DNA of 53,977 bases from an uncultured Cytophagaceae bacterium (GTDB taxonomy: Bacteria > Bacteroidota > Bacteroidia > Cytophagales > Spirosomataceae). Each line of letters starts with the position of its first letter. Positions within the stretch are counted from its first letter, which is position 1. This document shows positions 24,911 through 34,998 of this stretch, piece by piece. A program made the position numbers and the translations under genes. The notes below the pieces were generated by a model. That model made no database searches, was not told where the DNA came from, and saw nothing but the letters and a program-made list of their open reading frames with translations. The DNA lies in contig CAIZMB010000084.1 of NCBI GenBank assembly GCA_903933935.1, forward strand, positions 1 to 53,977, in the 5' to 3' direction.

Positions 24911-25797
24911 TTTTATCACCTATTACACATTCGGAAGAAGTCGTTCATATTAAGGACTTGGATACCAACAAGATCATCGATTTATATCGACGTGATTTTG
25001 GCATCGATGTGATCCCCGAAATAGGAAATTTCCCGCAGATCGGAATTTATCAATGTAAGTCTAGTCTTCTTCGCTTTTATGCTCACTACGAAGAAATTGC
25101 GGGCAAGGATGCTTTCTACTGCCAGTTGGCCCAAAAATATTCCTCCTATTATTCTGAAGATAAATGGGAGTTTAACGCCGTGCTTCCTTATTTTAAGAAG
25201 AAATCCAAGGTATTGGAAATCGGTTCGGGCAACGGATATTTTTTAGATAAATTAAAAAAGCTTCAAATAAAGGATATCACGGGATTGGAGATATCTAGTG
25301 ATGCCGCAAAGACATGCCAACAAAAAGGCCATCAGGTGATTAATTCGCCGATTGAAGCCTTGGATGAAGCGAAAACCTATGACGTCATTTGTTCCTTTCA
25401 GATATTTGAACATTTACCAAATGTGGATGCGACGCTATTGAAATCCATCAAATTACTCGAAAAAGATGGGCTTTTAATGATTTCGGTGCCCAACAACCTT
25501 TCCTTGTTATTTTCGTTAGATCCTTACCATACCTTAAATTTGCCACCACATCATGTGATGCTTTGGGATGAGATTTCATTGAGAAAAATAGCCAAGCTTT
25601 ATGATTTAGAAGTGGTTGATATTTTAAAGTCAGAGGCTACTGTCTCGGAGAAAAGCCGTATTTATAAATGGCAACTAGTCGGAATCTTTGGATCATTTTT
25701 TGGTTCTATCTTTCACACATTAACTCGTTTTTGGGCTAAAAACCTGATGGGTCAGCGCTATGGAGCGGCCATCATTGCGATATATCGGAAGAAATAA
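24907..25797 (+). CDS. Class I SAM-dependent methyltransferase, substrate unknown
   Basis: A 296-residue protein with a Rossmann methyltransferase core. Motif I is KVLEIGSGNGYFLDKL (101-116), the acidic motif II region is ITGLEISSDAAKTC, and YDVICSFQIFEHLPN is the Methyltransf_11/23-type post-I segment. ISVPNNLSLLFSLDPYHTLNLPPHH follows in two pieces and resembles small-molecule or lipid-linked methyltransferases. The start overlaps the aat stop (ATGA), so it is co-translated with aat. The substrate cannot be inferred. A weakly hydrophobic patch near 255-272 is not a clear membrane helix. Confidence 0.85.
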   Translation: MILSPITHSEEVVHIKDLDTNKIIDLYRRDFGIDVIPEIGNFPQIGIYQCKSSLLRFYAHYEEIAGKDAFYCQLAQKYSSYYSEDKWEFNAVLPYFKKKSKVLEIGSGNGYFLDKLKKLQIKDITGLEISSDAAKTCQQKGHQVINSPIEALDEAKTYDVICSFQIFEHLPNVDATLLKSIKLLEKDGLLMISVPNNLSLLFSLDPYHTLNLPPHHVMLWDEISLRKIAKLYDLEVVDILKSEATVSEKSRIYKWQLVGIFGSFFGSIFHTLTRFWAKNLMGQRYGAAIIAIYRKK

Positions 25798-25822
25798 AAT
25801 TCAATTTTTCGTGCTTTTGAGC

Positions 25823-25830
25823 TACCTTTG
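25823..25830 (+). promoter_or_regulatory. Promoter -7 element of proB
   Basis: TACCTTTG matches the Bacteroidota -7 consensus TAnnTTTG exactly, 20 bases before the proB ATG. No convincing TTG -33 element is seen at the right distance. Confidence 0.45.
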
Positions 25831-25849
25831 AACTTTTTACGATCATTGT

Positions 25850-26878
25850 ATGTCCAAGTCGATTTTAGTTATCAAGTTTGGTTCCTCTTCCATCACCCAT
25901 GCAAATGGAGAAGTGAATGAGCAGACTTTGGAGAAAATCGCGGCCCAAGTAGCCATCTTGCAACCTAATTATCACATCGTTTTAGTCTCTTCTGGAGCGG
26001 TGGCAGCAGGTAAATCCAACATCAAAAATTACAAGGGTACTTTGTCAGAACGTAAAGCAGCGGCGGCGATCGGCAATCCACTTTTGATTGCTAAATACAA
26101 CCATTATTTTCAAAAATACGGAATAGCCATCGCCCAGTCACTCTGTGAAAGACATCATTTTTCGCAAAGAGAGCAGTTTTTACAGTTGAAAGAAACATAT
26201 CAGGAACTTTGGAAAAATGGGGTGATCCCGATTGCCAATGAAAATGATGTCGTGAGTAATGTGGAGTTGAAATTCTCCGACAATGATGAGTTGGCGACCT
26301 TAATTGCCACCGGATTTGGCGCCGAAAAATTATTAATCAGTACATCCGTTGGCGGTCTACTGGACGCAAATGGGGAAATCATTCGCCATGTCAAAAAAAT
26401 CGATACCGAAATTTTATCCGTAGTGAGCAGCGATACTTCCAGTACGGGCTTAGGCGGAATGATTTCTAAATTAACCTTTACGCGACTCGCTTCTAGGTTA
26501 GGGATCAAGGTGGTGATATTTGGATTGGAACAAGGCCGCGGCATTATAGATGCTTTGGAAGAAAAGATCGGAACGGTTTTTGAGGCTCAGGAAGCGAGTT
26601 TGACCGCGCGCCAAAAATGGTTGGCCACCGGAAGTTTAATCGCCGGAAAAGCTGTTTTGGATAAAGGGGCTGTGAAGGCGATAGGCCAACGAAAAAGTTT
26701 ACTTTCCGTCGGGGTAATCGAATACCTAGGGGATTTCGACAAAGGAGAAGTAATTGAGTTATTGGATATTTCTCGCAACCCGGTGGCTATTGCCCGTGCA
26801 AGGTGCTCAAAATCCGAACTTCAACAAGCTGTATCAAGCATTGAAGTGGCCCATGCAGATGACATCGTTATCTGGTAA
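25850..26878 (+). CDS. proB: Glutamate 5-kinase
   Basis: A 342-residue amino-acid kinase starting proline synthesis. The kinase core covers about 1-245: the ATP-binding start VIKFGSSSITH, VLVSSGAVAAGKSN, IPIANENDVVSN and GTGGMISK-like GLGGMISKLTF. A C-terminal PUA-like domain lies at about 260-340 (GSLIAGKAVLDKGAVKAI). It makes gamma-glutamyl phosphate for ProA, which is not in the window. Its stop converges on secA with only 5 bases between them. A small hairpin, ATTGC-TTAC-GCAAT, spans the junction. Confidence 0.94.
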   Translation: MSKSILVIKFGSSSITHANGEVNEQTLEKIAAQVAILQPNYHIVLVSSGAVAAGKSNIKNYKGTLSERKAAAAIGNPLLIAKYNHYFQKYGIAIAQSLCERHHFSQREQFLQLKETYQELWKNGVIPIANENDVVSNVELKFSDNDELATLIATGFGAEKLLISTSVGGLLDANGEIIRHVKKIDTEILSVVSSDTSSTGLGGMISKLTFTRLASRLGIKVVIFGLEQGRGIIDALEEKIGTVFEAQEASLTARQKWLATGSLIAGKAVLDKGAVKAIGQRKSLLSVGVIEYLGDFDKGEVIELLDISRNPVAIARARCSKSELQQAVSSIEVAHADDIVIW

Positions 26879-26883
26879 ATTGC

Positions 26884-29800
26884 TTACGCAATCACCACCG
26901 CTTTACCACTCTCCACATCCTGTTCCACCACTTTGTACTTCACATTTTCTTTGGTGCTACCATCCATGTATTGTACAGTTACGCGTTGATTGCGATCCGC
27001 AATCTTAATCGCTTGACGCGGTGCTACTCGCTCCACCGAACGTTGGGATGGATCGTGGTAATCCATGTCCGAGCCACCATCAGAGCCAGAAGCTAAACCA
27101 CCCACTAAAGAGGAAATAGCTTCATCTTTGCTTAATTGTAGTTTTGGCGCCTTTTCTTTACTCGGTTTTTGAGATTGATTCGTCGATTGTACCTCCGGGA
27201 TTTCCGCTTTGATCACAAAACTAATCGTGTCCATATTCACCCTCGCCACAAATCGCTGAAATAAATTCACCGCCTCAAACTTGTAAATCAACAAAGGATC
27301 TTTTTGCTCAAATACCGCATTTTGCACCGACTGCTTTAAGTCGTCCATCTCACGTAAATGTTCTTTCCACTCCTGATCAATCAAAGACAAGGTGATGAAT
27401 TTCTCCATCTCCGTTAGTACTTCTTTGCCGTTTGAATCAATCGTTTTTTGCGCATCCACCACCACGCCAGTCACCATCGCACCGTTGGATATAGGTACTT
27501 GGATTCCCGAATAACCTTGGCGCTGTGCCTCGCGCGCGACCTCAATCACCTGCTTGCCTATGGCTTCGTTTTTCGACTTATAATGCTGCTCAGCCGCTAA
27601 AAATAATTTCTCTGTCTTCGCATCCGGCGACATTTTATTGAACTCATCCTCGCCAAACGGCGGCTCCATGCCCAGTAATTCAATCACCTTTAACTCTAAT
27701 TCAGTATAATTGGTGTAGGTAGTTGAGATGTCTTGACACACATCAAATAAAATATTGATGATGTCCAACGATAATCGCTCGCCCAAAAGTGCATTTTGGC
27801 GACGCTTATAAATCGCATTTCTTTGGTAATTCATCACGTCATCGTATTCCAATAAACGCTTTCTAATCCCAAAGTTGTTTTCTTCCACTTTCTTTTGCGC
27901 CCGCTCAATCGACGAAGTAATCATCGAATGCTGAATCACTTCTCCCTCATCCATTCCGAGACGATCCATTACTTTCGCAATACGATCCGAACCAAATAAA
28001 CGCATTAAATTATCTTCCAAGGAAACAAAAAACTGAGAAGACCCCACGTCACCTTGTCGGCCAGCGCGACCTCTCAACTGCCTATCCACACGCCTAGATT
28101 CATGGCGTTCTGTACCAATAATGGCCAAACCTCCCGCTTCTTTAGATGCCGGACTTAATTTTATATCGGTTCCACGACCTGCCATGTTGGTGGCAATCGT
28201 CACCTTCCCTGATTGTCCTGCCTCAGCCACAATCTCAGCTTCCCGAGCATGTTGTTTGGCATTCAATACATTATGCTGAATCTTACGAATATTCAACAAT
28301 CGACTTAATAATTCCGAATTTTCCACCGAGGTGGTACCCACTAAAACAGGTCTTCCTTGATTGACTAACTCCTGAATTTCTTCCGCCACGGCATTGTATT
28401 TCTCACGAACCGTGCGATACACTTTATCTTCATGGTCATCCCGCTGGATGGGTTTGTTGGTCGGAATCGAAACCACGTCCAACTTATAAATCGTCCAAAA
28501 TTCCCCAGCTTCCGTTTCTGCCGTACCCGTCATACCTCCTAATTTGTGGTACATGCGGAAATAATTTTGAAGCGTAATCGTCGCATAGGTTTGCGATGCA
28601 TCCTCCACATTTACACCTTCTTTGGCCTCAATCGCCTGATGTAAACCATCCGAATATCGTCGGCCTTCCATGACACGACCCGTTTGCTCATCGACAATCT
28701 TCACTTTCCCTTCCACCAAAATATATTCGGTATCTTTTTCAAACAAAGTGTAAGCCTTAAGCAATTGGTTCACCGTATGAATCCGGGACGCCTTTTCATT
28801 GTAATCACGAATCAATTGTTCTTTCTGAACCAAACGCTCAGCGTCACTCAATGAAGTATTTTTTTCGATTTTATTTAAATCAATCGATAAGTCAGGAAGC
28901 ACAAAAAAGCTAGGATCTTCGGTGTTGCCACTCATAAACTCTAGACCCTTTTCGGTCAATTCCACCTGATTGTTTTTTTCCTCAATCGTAAACAACAAAG
29001 GCTCATCTGCCTGAGGCATTAGTTTTTGATTTTCGGCCAAATATATCCCTTCCGTGTCATTCAGCAATTGTTTGTTGCCACTCTCGGATAGGAACTTGAT
29101 CAAAGGTTTTGACTTAGGTAATCCTCTGTAGGCTCTAAATAAAGAAAGTCCACCTTCTTTTTTATCTCCTGCGGCGACTAATTTTTTCGCTTCAACTAAA
29201 AAGTTTTGAACAATTTGTTTTTGGGCTTCTACCAATTTGTGAATACGTGGTTGGAATGCCTCGAATTCCTGCTCATCCCCTCTAGGAATAGGTCCAGAAA
29301 TAATTAAAGGCGTTCTTGCATCATCGATCAACACGGAATCCACCTCATCCACCATCGCAAAATGATGCGGTCTTTGGACTTGATCCTCAAGGCTACGCGC
29401 CATATTATCCCTCAAATAGTCAAAGCCAAATTCATTGTTGGTACCATAGGTAATATCAGCCATATAAGCCGCGCGACGCGCTTCGGTATTAGGCTCATGC
29501 TTGTCGATGCAATCCACTTTTAAGCCATGAAACTCGAACAAAGGGGCATTCCACTCGGAGTCACGTTTCGCCAAATAATCATTTACCGTCACAATATGTA
29601 CTCCGCGACCTGCTAACGCATTTAAATAAGTAGGAAGCGTAGATACCAAAGTCTTTCCTTCTCCCGTGCCCATTTCGGAAATTTTTCCTTGATGCAAGAC
29701 AATTCCACCGATCAACTGCACATCATAATGCACCATATCCCAGGTGATTTCATTGCCAGCCGCATTCCATTGGTTTAACCAAATCGCTTTGTCGCCTTCA

Positions 29801-30249
29801 ATTTTAACATTGGATTTTTTAGCTGCAATGACCTTGTCGTCCATGGTCGCTTTTACGACCAATTGCTTGTTTTCGGTAAATCGCCTAGCTGTTTCTTTAA
29901 CTACCGCAAAGGCCTCAGGGAGTATTTCAAGTAGGATAATTTCTAATTGCTGATTGCGGTCCTCAGTTAATTTATCAATGGAAACAAAGAATTTTTCTTT
30001 TTCGTCAATATCCTCAGTAGCTTGACCCTTCTCGTGTAACGTTTTTATTTCGGAATCGATGTCCGCTAAAAATAGTTGAATTCGCTCCTTGAATTCAGCC
30101 GACTTAGCCCGCAAAGCATCATCAGAAATGGAGGCTAATTGGGCAAATGCACTTTTAATTTGATCAACAAGCGGTAAGATAAGCTTGATGTCACGATCCG
30201 ATTTAGTGCCAAATATTTTGTAAACGGTTTTGCTTAGTATGGAAAACAT
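26884..30249 (-). CDS. secA: Preprotein translocase ATPase SecA
   Basis: The 1121-residue motor of Sec export, longer than the roughly 900 residues of enterobacterial SecA but usual for Bacteroidota. Walker A is MGTGEGKTL (GEGKT at 196-200), Walker [15 protein letters not shown] (DEVD 301-304). Then come the preprotein cross-linking domain, helicase motifs [27 protein letters not shown] and [11 protein letters not shown], and the helical scaffold. The C-terminus lacks the Cys-rich zinc motif that many SecA proteins carry and ends [16 protein letters not shown]. The ATG at 30249 (MFSILSK) fits the family better than one 48 bases upstream. Confidence 0.96.
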   Translation of the reverse strand: MFSILSKTVYKIFGTKSDRDIKLILPLVDQIKSAFAQLASISDDALRAKSAEFKERIQLFLADIDSEIKTLHEKGQATEDIDEKEKFFVSIDKLTEDRNQQLEIILLEILPEAFAVVKETARRFTENKQLVVKATMDDKVIAAKKSNVKIEGDKAIWLNQWNAAGNEITWDMVHYDVQLIGGIVLHQGKISEMGTGEGKTLVSTLPTYLNALAGRGVHIVTVNDYLAKRDSEWNAPLFEFHGLKVDCIDKHEPNTEARRAAYMADITYGTNNEFGFDYLRDNMARSLEDQVQRPHHFAMVDEVDSVLIDDARTPLIISGPIPRGDEQEFEAFQPRIHKLVEAQKQIVQNFLVEAKKLVAAGDKKEGGLSLFRAYRGLPKSKPLIKFLSESGNKQLLNDTEGIYLAENQKLMPQADEPLLFTIEEKNNQVELTEKGLEFMSGNTEDPSFFVLPDLSIDLNKIEKNTSLSDAERLVQKEQLIRDYNEKASRIHTVNQLLKAYTLFEKDTEYILVEGKVKIVDEQTGRVMEGRRYSDGLHQAIEAKEGVNVEDASQTYATITLQNYFRMYHKLGGMTGTAETEAGEFWTIYKLDVVSIPTNKPIQRDDHEDKVYRTVREKYNAVAEEIQELVNQGRPVLVGTTSVENSELLSRLLNIRKIQHNVLNAKQHAREAEIVAEAGQSGKVTIATNMAGRGTDIKLSPASKEAGGLAIIGTERHESRRVDRQLRGRAGRQGDVGSSQFFVSLEDNLMRLFGSDRIAKVMDRLGMDEGEVIQHSMITSSIERAQKKVEENNFGIRKRLLEYDDVMNYQRNAIYKRRQNALLGERLSLDIINILFDVCQDISTTYTNYTELELKVIELLGMEPPFGEDEFNKMSPDAKTEKLFLAAEQHYKSKNEAIGKQVIEVAREAQRQGYSGIQVPISNGAMVTGVVVDAQKTIDSNGKEVLTEMEKFITLSLIDQEWKEHLREMDDLKQSVQNAVFEQKDPLLIYKFEAVNLFQRFVARVNMDTISFVIKAEIPEVQSTNQSQKPSKEKAPKLQLSKDEAISSLVGGLASGSDGGSDMDYHDPSQRSVERVAPRQAIKIADRNQRVTVQYMDGSTKENVKYKVVEQDVESGKAVVIA

Positions 30250-30403
30250 TGTATTTATTCTGCCCTTTTCATCGGGTGGTGAAAAATTAAAACGCAATTT
30301 ACCAATTTGAATTTTTATCCTTGCTATGTTGCACGAATTAATCCAAAAAAAATGCCGTAATCTTTTTTAAATTGTTTTGTTTTGTAGTGAAATATTAAAA
30401 TTT

Positions 30404-30883
30404 ATGTCTGAATATCCCGTTCCACCTCGTCGACCCCCACGTAAAAAACTAAAAATGCCTTTGTTTGGAGGGATGGGAGGCAGTAGCAATCAAGGCCCAA
30501 GCACCGACTGGGGAGTTAAAAATTTCACTACGATTATTTTTGTGGTAGGCTGCTTGGGTTTATTGGCTCAGATTTTTTTACCCAACCTTTGGGCCGAAAA
30601 AATGTATGATTCGGAAAATGAAATTTCGGATATTTCCATCGACGGAGCATTAAGGAAAAAATATACGGATGCGTCTGACCCCAATGAAATTCACTACATA
30701 TTAATTGTCCGGGAGAAGAATGGGGCTAGAAAGAAGTTTGATTTCTACCGAGTGAAACCTAATTTTTTTGATCAAGTCGCGGTACCCCAACGATTATTTA
30801 AAACTTCAGGAAGTTTAGATGTGCGGGTGACTCGATTTACCAAGCCAGATACCACGCTTAAAATCGAATTTTTAAAGGATTAA
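30404..30883 (+). CDS. Single-pass membrane protein, unknown function
   Basis: A 159-residue protein from the chosen ATG at 30404; an ATG at 30377 would add 9 residues. The N-terminus is proline- and arginine-rich (PVPPRRPPRKKLK), then glycine-rich. A membrane helix at about residues 42-62 (TTIIFVVGCLGLLAQIF) leads to an extracytoplasmic domain of about 95 residues with mixed charged strands. I do not recognise a family. It is divergent from secA and lies 182 bp before the DUF1800 gene, so it is probably a single gene. Confidence 0.7.
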   Translation: MSEYPVPPRRPPRKKLKMPLFGGMGGSSNQGPSTDWGVKNFTTIIFVVGCLGLLAQIFLPNLWAEKMYDSENEISDISIDGALRKKYTDASDPNEIHYILIVREKNGARKKFDFYRVKPNFFDQVAVPQRLFKTSGSLDVRVTRFTKPDTTLKIEFLKD

Positions 30884-30985
30884 TTTCAAGATTTTTAGTA
30901 TTAATTCAATATTAAATTTTTTAATTTTTATATTTTTTTTTGATCAGTTTGTTGATTATTCGGTAATATTTATTTAAAATTGTTT

Positions 30986-31044
30986 CGTTATAACATATTT
31001 TATAACGCATCAAAAAAAAAGGTTTTAAGCATTTCACATGCTTA
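30986..31044. promoter_or_regulatory. Two perfect inverted repeats upstream of the DUF1800 gene
   Basis: CGTTATAA (30986-30993) with TTATAACG (31000-31007), and TAAGCAT (31026-31032) with ATGCTTA (31038-31044). Both lie in the very AT-rich 182-bp gap before the gene at 31066 and are not followed by T-runs. They could be operator sites or 5' leader hairpins. Confidence 0.4.
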
Positions 31045-31065
31045 TGCCACTCTAAAACTTGATAT

Positions 31066-32436
31066 ATGCCTGTTTGGAATTCATCCAACTTGAGTCATTT
31101 GTTATCTAGGTCATTGTTTGGTTTTTCCAAAAATGATTTAATGATGGCTTCAGGATTTGGCACTTTTGCAGATTTTATTGATAAGGCCTTATTGAAAGAC
31201 GCTAATTTGCCAGCGCCTCCTAATGCTTGGGTAAATACGGTGCCCGCCCAGGTCCAGCAAACCGATGGAAGTTCAGGGCGATGGTACAATGAAATGACTG
31301 CTTGGTGGTATTCTCGCATGGTGAATGAGGGGTTAAGTATGCGTGAAAAAATGGTTTTATTTTTTCACAATCATTTTGCCAATGAGCGCGACAAGGTGAG
31401 TTATCCTCAAAACATGTACGTTCAAAATCAATTGTTTCGTAAATATGCCTTTGGGAATTTCAAACAATTAGTGAAGGACGTTAGCAAGGATCCTGCGATG
31501 TTGATTTACCTAGATGGAAATAACAGTCGGGGAGCGAATCCCAACGAAAATTATGCCCGCGAACTCATGGAATTATTTACCATGGGCATTGGAAATTACA
31601 CGGAGACTGATGTTAAACAAGCAGCTAAAGTGCTTTCGGGTTATCAAGTTTCAGGTTTAAACGCAAATTTTGTAGCATCTCGCTGGTATACAGAGGCTAA
31701 TGTTACCGTATTAGGTAAAACAGCGAAATTCAATATTAATACTTTAGTAGATCATATTTTCGAGCAAAAAGCTACCGCTCAATTCATTTGTCGGAAGTTG
31801 TACCAAGAATTTGTCTACTACAAATCTGATGAAGTATTCGTGACTAAGATGGCCACCGTTTTCAAGGCGAATAACTTTGAGATGAAACCCTTGTTGAAAT
31901 TTTTATTTACATCGGATGAATTTTATAAAACTGAAATCATTGGAAGTAAAATTAAAAGTCCAACGGAATTATTAGTCGGAAGTGCTAAATTATTGCAAAT
32001 TAAAACTCCCGATTTGAATAATTTTTATGAGTTGGCAAGGACTTTGCAAATGCAATTGTTCCAACCTCCCAATGTGGCAGGTTGGCCCGGTCAGCGGGAG
32101 TGGATTAGCTCGACAACTTATTCATATCGTGGTGGATTCACGGATTCTTTATTGACAGGAAAACGATACAATGGGGCAACAGTAACTTCTAAACTGGAGC
32201 CAATTCCCTTTGCGAGAACATTTTCAACTGCGGAAAAAGCGAATGAATTTGTGGATGAGATTGTTCGATTAGCCTTAAGATTTCCATTATCCGATACAAG
32301 ACGGAAGTTTTTGTTGGATACATTATTGGACGGTACGATTTTGGCTAACTGGACTACTTATACACCTAATTCAGATGCGCGTGTAAATAAATTTTTAAAA
32401 GCGCTGATGCGATTACCTGAATACCAGCTCTGCTAA
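31066..32436 (+). CDS. DUF1800 family protein
   Basis: A 456-residue DUF1800 protein. The hallmarks are HLLSRSLFGFSKNDL near the start, MVLFFHNHFANERDK, and LIYLDGNNSRGANPNENYARE (split here at LDGNNSRG and NPNENYARELMELFTMG). ANVAGWPG-like PPNVAGWPGQREW follows. No clear signal peptide is visible. The biochemical role of the family is not established. It almost always travels with a DUF1501 gene, as here (1 base downstream), so the two products probably work together at or outside the envelope. Confidence 0.9.
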   Translation: MPVWNSSNLSHLLSRSLFGFSKNDLMMASGFGTFADFIDKALLKDANLPAPPNAWVNTVPAQVQQTDGSSGRWYNEMTAWWYSRMVNEGLSMREKMVLFFHNHFANERDKVSYPQNMYVQNQLFRKYAFGNFKQLVKDVSKDPAMLIYLDGNNSRGANPNENYARELMELFTMGIGNYTETDVKQAAKVLSGYQVSGLNANFVASRWYTEANVTVLGKTAKFNINTLVDHIFEQKATAQFICRKLYQEFVYYKSDEVFVTKMATVFKANNFEMKPLLKFLFTSDEFYKTEIIGSKIKSPTELLVGSAKLLQIKTPDLNNFYELARTLQMQLFQPPNVAGWPGQREWISSTTYSYRGGFTDSLLTGKRYNGATVTSKLEPIPFARTFSTAEKANEFVDEIVRLALRFPLSDTRRKFLLDTLLDGTILANWTTYTPNSDARVNKFLKALMRLPEYQLC

Positions 32437-32437
32437 T

Positions 32438-33982
32438 ATGAAAAAGAACGTATCTAGAAAGCAATTTTTACAACAAATGGCCTTGCTTAGCGGTGGGGCT
32501 GCTTGGGGTATGGGTTCAATTTCAGGAAAGGCCTATGCGCAGGTACCCGCTTCTATCGCATCGATGGTGGCTGGAGCTGAACGAGGGAAAGCCTTAGTCA
32601 TTATCCAATTGAGTGGGGGAAATGACGGATTGAATACAGTCATTCCTGCTGAGGATGATCAGTATTTTGTGAAAAGACCCGACATCGGAATTAAAAAAGA
32701 CGTTGCACTTCCTATCAAAAATGGCATGTATTTTAATCCTGCCATGCTTGGGATAAAAAAAATGTATGATCAGGGGAAAGTAAGTGTGCTTCAAAGCATT
32801 GGATATGCCAATCCCAATCGTTCACATTTTAGGGCTACGGATATATGGAATACTGGATCAGATGCCAAAACGGAATGGGATGAGGGCTGGGCAGGTCGGT
32901 ATTTGAGTTTAAAATATCCGCAATACCCAATGAATTTGCCTAAACATCCAATGGCCATTCAGTTGGGCTCCGTCGAATCTCTTTTATTCCAATCTGATTT
33001 AGGTCGGTTTGGAACTGTTTTTGAGGATCCTAATTTATTTTACCAATTGGTCAACGGAAGTAGCGCAGATTCCGATATTCCTCCTGCAACTTTGGCTGGT
33101 GAAGAATTGGGCTTTTTAAAGCAAATAGCTATCTCTTCTATTCAGTACTCGAAAGTCATTCAAGAATGTGCTGCGAAGGGAAAGATTAACATTACTTACC
33201 CTTCTAGCAATTTAGCGCGTCAGTTACAAATTGTTTCTAAACTGATTTCGGGTGGAATAGAAACACCGATTTTTTTAACCACAATTGGCGGATTTGATAC
33301 CCACGCTAACCAGTTGACGCAACATGCCAACCTATGGAAAACCATTTCAGAGGCCGTCACAGCTTTTCAAACTGATTTGGAAAACATGAATTTAGCTGAT
33401 GCTGTTTCAGTGGTTACTTTTTCTGAATTTGGCCGAACTGTGAAACAGAATGGGACCTTAGGGACTGACCATGGAGCAGCTGCTCCAATGTTTGTCATAG
33501 GAAAAACCGTGCGAGGTGGATTAATAGGGGAAAATCCTAATTTAAAAATATTGGATGCGAGTGGGGACTTAAAGTTTAATTACGATTATCGCCAAGTTTA
33601 TTCGACCATTATGAGAGATCACTTGGGCGTAGGTGCGGTGAATACGCAGCAAATTTTTAATCAAGCATTTGAGCGTTTGCCTATTTATAAAAATTCGCCA
33701 GACCAATTGCCAGAATTTACTTCGTTGGAACTTGTTACCTCAGTACCTAATCCAGTGATTGATTTTGCGTTAATTCAATATTCCGTTTTTGAAAAGATGC
33801 AAATTAAATTAGCGGTGTATGATCTTCAGGGTCAGGAGATTCAGCAGATTTTTCAAGGGAATCGTGATCCGGGATCCTATCAAATTACGGCGGATCTCGC
33901 TCGAATTAGTTCGGGTTTTTACATCATTAGTTTGTCTGGACCTAATGGACAGCGCCAAAGTAGGCGAATGATCAAACAATAA
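32438..33982 (+). CDS. DUF1501 protein with C-terminal T9SS sorting domain
   Basis: A 514-residue secreted protein. The N-terminus is a Tat-like leader (SRKQFLQQMALLSGGAAWGMG, split at SRKQFLQQ, only one Arg before Lys). The DUF1501 body contains ALVIIQLSGGNDGLNTVIP, NRSHFRATDIW, and EFGRTVKQNGTLGTDHG, which resembles alkaline-phosphatase-superfamily metal sites. Residues about 430-514 form a type A Por secretion tail (SVPNPVIDFALIQYSV, LAVYDLQGQEI, ISSGFYIISL), predicting export through the type IX system. It pairs with the DUF1800 gene. Its substrate is unknown. Confidence 0.9.
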   Translation: MKKNVSRKQFLQQMALLSGGAAWGMGSISGKAYAQVPASIASMVAGAERGKALVIIQLSGGNDGLNTVIPAEDDQYFVKRPDIGIKKDVALPIKNGMYFNPAMLGIKKMYDQGKVSVLQSIGYANPNRSHFRATDIWNTGSDAKTEWDEGWAGRYLSLKYPQYPMNLPKHPMAIQLGSVESLLFQSDLGRFGTVFEDPNLFYQLVNGSSADSDIPPATLAGEELGFLKQIAISSIQYSKVIQECAAKGKINITYPSSNLARQLQIVSKLISGGIETPIFLTTIGGFDTHANQLTQHANLWKTISEAVTAFQTDLENMNLADAVSVVTFSEFGRTVKQNGTLGTDHGAAAPMFVIGKTVRGGLIGENPNLKILDASGDLKFNYDYRQVYSTIMRDHLGVGAVNTQQIFNQAFERLPIYKNSPDQLPEFTSLELVTSVPNPVIDFALIQYSVFEKMQIKLAVYDLQGQEIQQIFQGNRDPGSYQITADLARISSGFYIISLSGPNGQRQSRRMIKQ

Positions 33983-34062
33983 TTTGTATCTTCGTGGTTG
34001 AACGTGTACAACAATTTTAGATTGTTGGCGTTTAATGGTATAATATTAAATGTAGAAAATAC

Positions 34063-34986
34063 ATGATTCGATCTGTCTACTTATTTATTGTTTTTATCTT
34101 TTTTGCTGCTTATTCTGCGGAGGCACAGTTTTGGTTTTTAGGCCAAAAAGCAAAAGAACGTTATGCCGGAATGCCCTTCAAGCCTCATTCTTCTGTTAGT
34201 TTTGGAGCTGGATCATCTAATTATATTGGTGATTTAGTGCCTGCCCCTGGCCTTTTTTCGGTCGCTTCGCAGACGATGCGATGGAATGTAGGACTTCAAT
34301 ATACCCGCCATTTAAGTAGACATTTGAGTGGAAATATTCAAGTGAGTTATATTCGAATCGCTGGAGATGATAATTATTTTTCCTCAACCGGTGTTTTTGA
34401 AGGGAATTATTTAAGAAATCTTCATTTTAGAAATGATTTAAAGGAGCTTTCCGTGAGTGCCGTCTATGAGCCGATGGGCAATGCAGAGAATTTGTCCAAA
34501 CGCCCTTTATTATCGCCCTATTTATATTTGGGTGTAGCTGGATTTACGCACAATCCTGTGGCAAGAAAGGATCCAAGTTTAGTTCCTGGGACTCCAAGTT
34601 TACAAGCTTGGCAAGACTTACAGCCGGAAGATATTGAAGGGGCTATGTATTCGTTGGTTAATATTTCCATTCCCTTTGGGTTTGGTTTTCGCTATAAAAT
34701 AGGGGCGCAAATGGATTTGGGCTTTGATTTTGGATACCGAGTTTCTTTAACGGATTATTTAGATGATGTGTCGGATGACCGACCGAATGTGTTGACCTCA
34801 CCGAGTATTTATTTTAATCGATCGGGAGAACCTTTTGCGGCGAATACTTTAGTTAATCGGATTCCTCCTATGGCCACTTTTACAGCGCCTATTTATTCTA
34901 CGGGACCGGATCAGTATTTTACTACTCAGATTCGATTGATTTACCACATTAAGAATAAGATTGACTGTCCGCCATTGCCGAATTAA
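34063..34986 (+). CDS. Putative outer-membrane beta-barrel protein (DUF6089-like)
   Basis: A 307-residue protein with a signal peptide ending at SAEAQ (about residue 22), then SSVSFGAGSSNYIGDLVPAP and a succession of alternating aromatic strands. It includes YLYLGVAGF, GFGFRYKIG and a final TQIRLIYHIKNK. This is typical of small Bacteroidota outer-membrane barrels of the DUF6089 group. The next gene encodes a shorter relative. Both precede uppS-bamA-ompH, a setting that suggests a role in envelope assembly or integrity. The function is not established. Confidence 0.8.
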   Translation: MIRSVYLFIVFIFFAAYSAEAQFWFLGQKAKERYAGMPFKPHSSVSFGAGSSNYIGDLVPAPGLFSVASQTMRWNVGLQYTRHLSRHLSGNIQVSYIRIAGDDNYFSSTGVFEGNYLRNLHFRNDLKELSVSAVYEPMGNAENLSKRPLLSPYLYLGVAGFTHNPVARKDPSLVPGTPSLQAWQDLQPEDIEGAMYSLVNISIPFGFGFRYKIGAQMDLGFDFGYRVSLTDYLDDVSDDRPNVLTSPSIYFNRSGEPFAANTLVNRIPPMATFTAPIYSTGPDQYFTTQIRLIYHIKNKIDCPPLPN

Positions 34987-34998
34987 AGAACGATTCCT

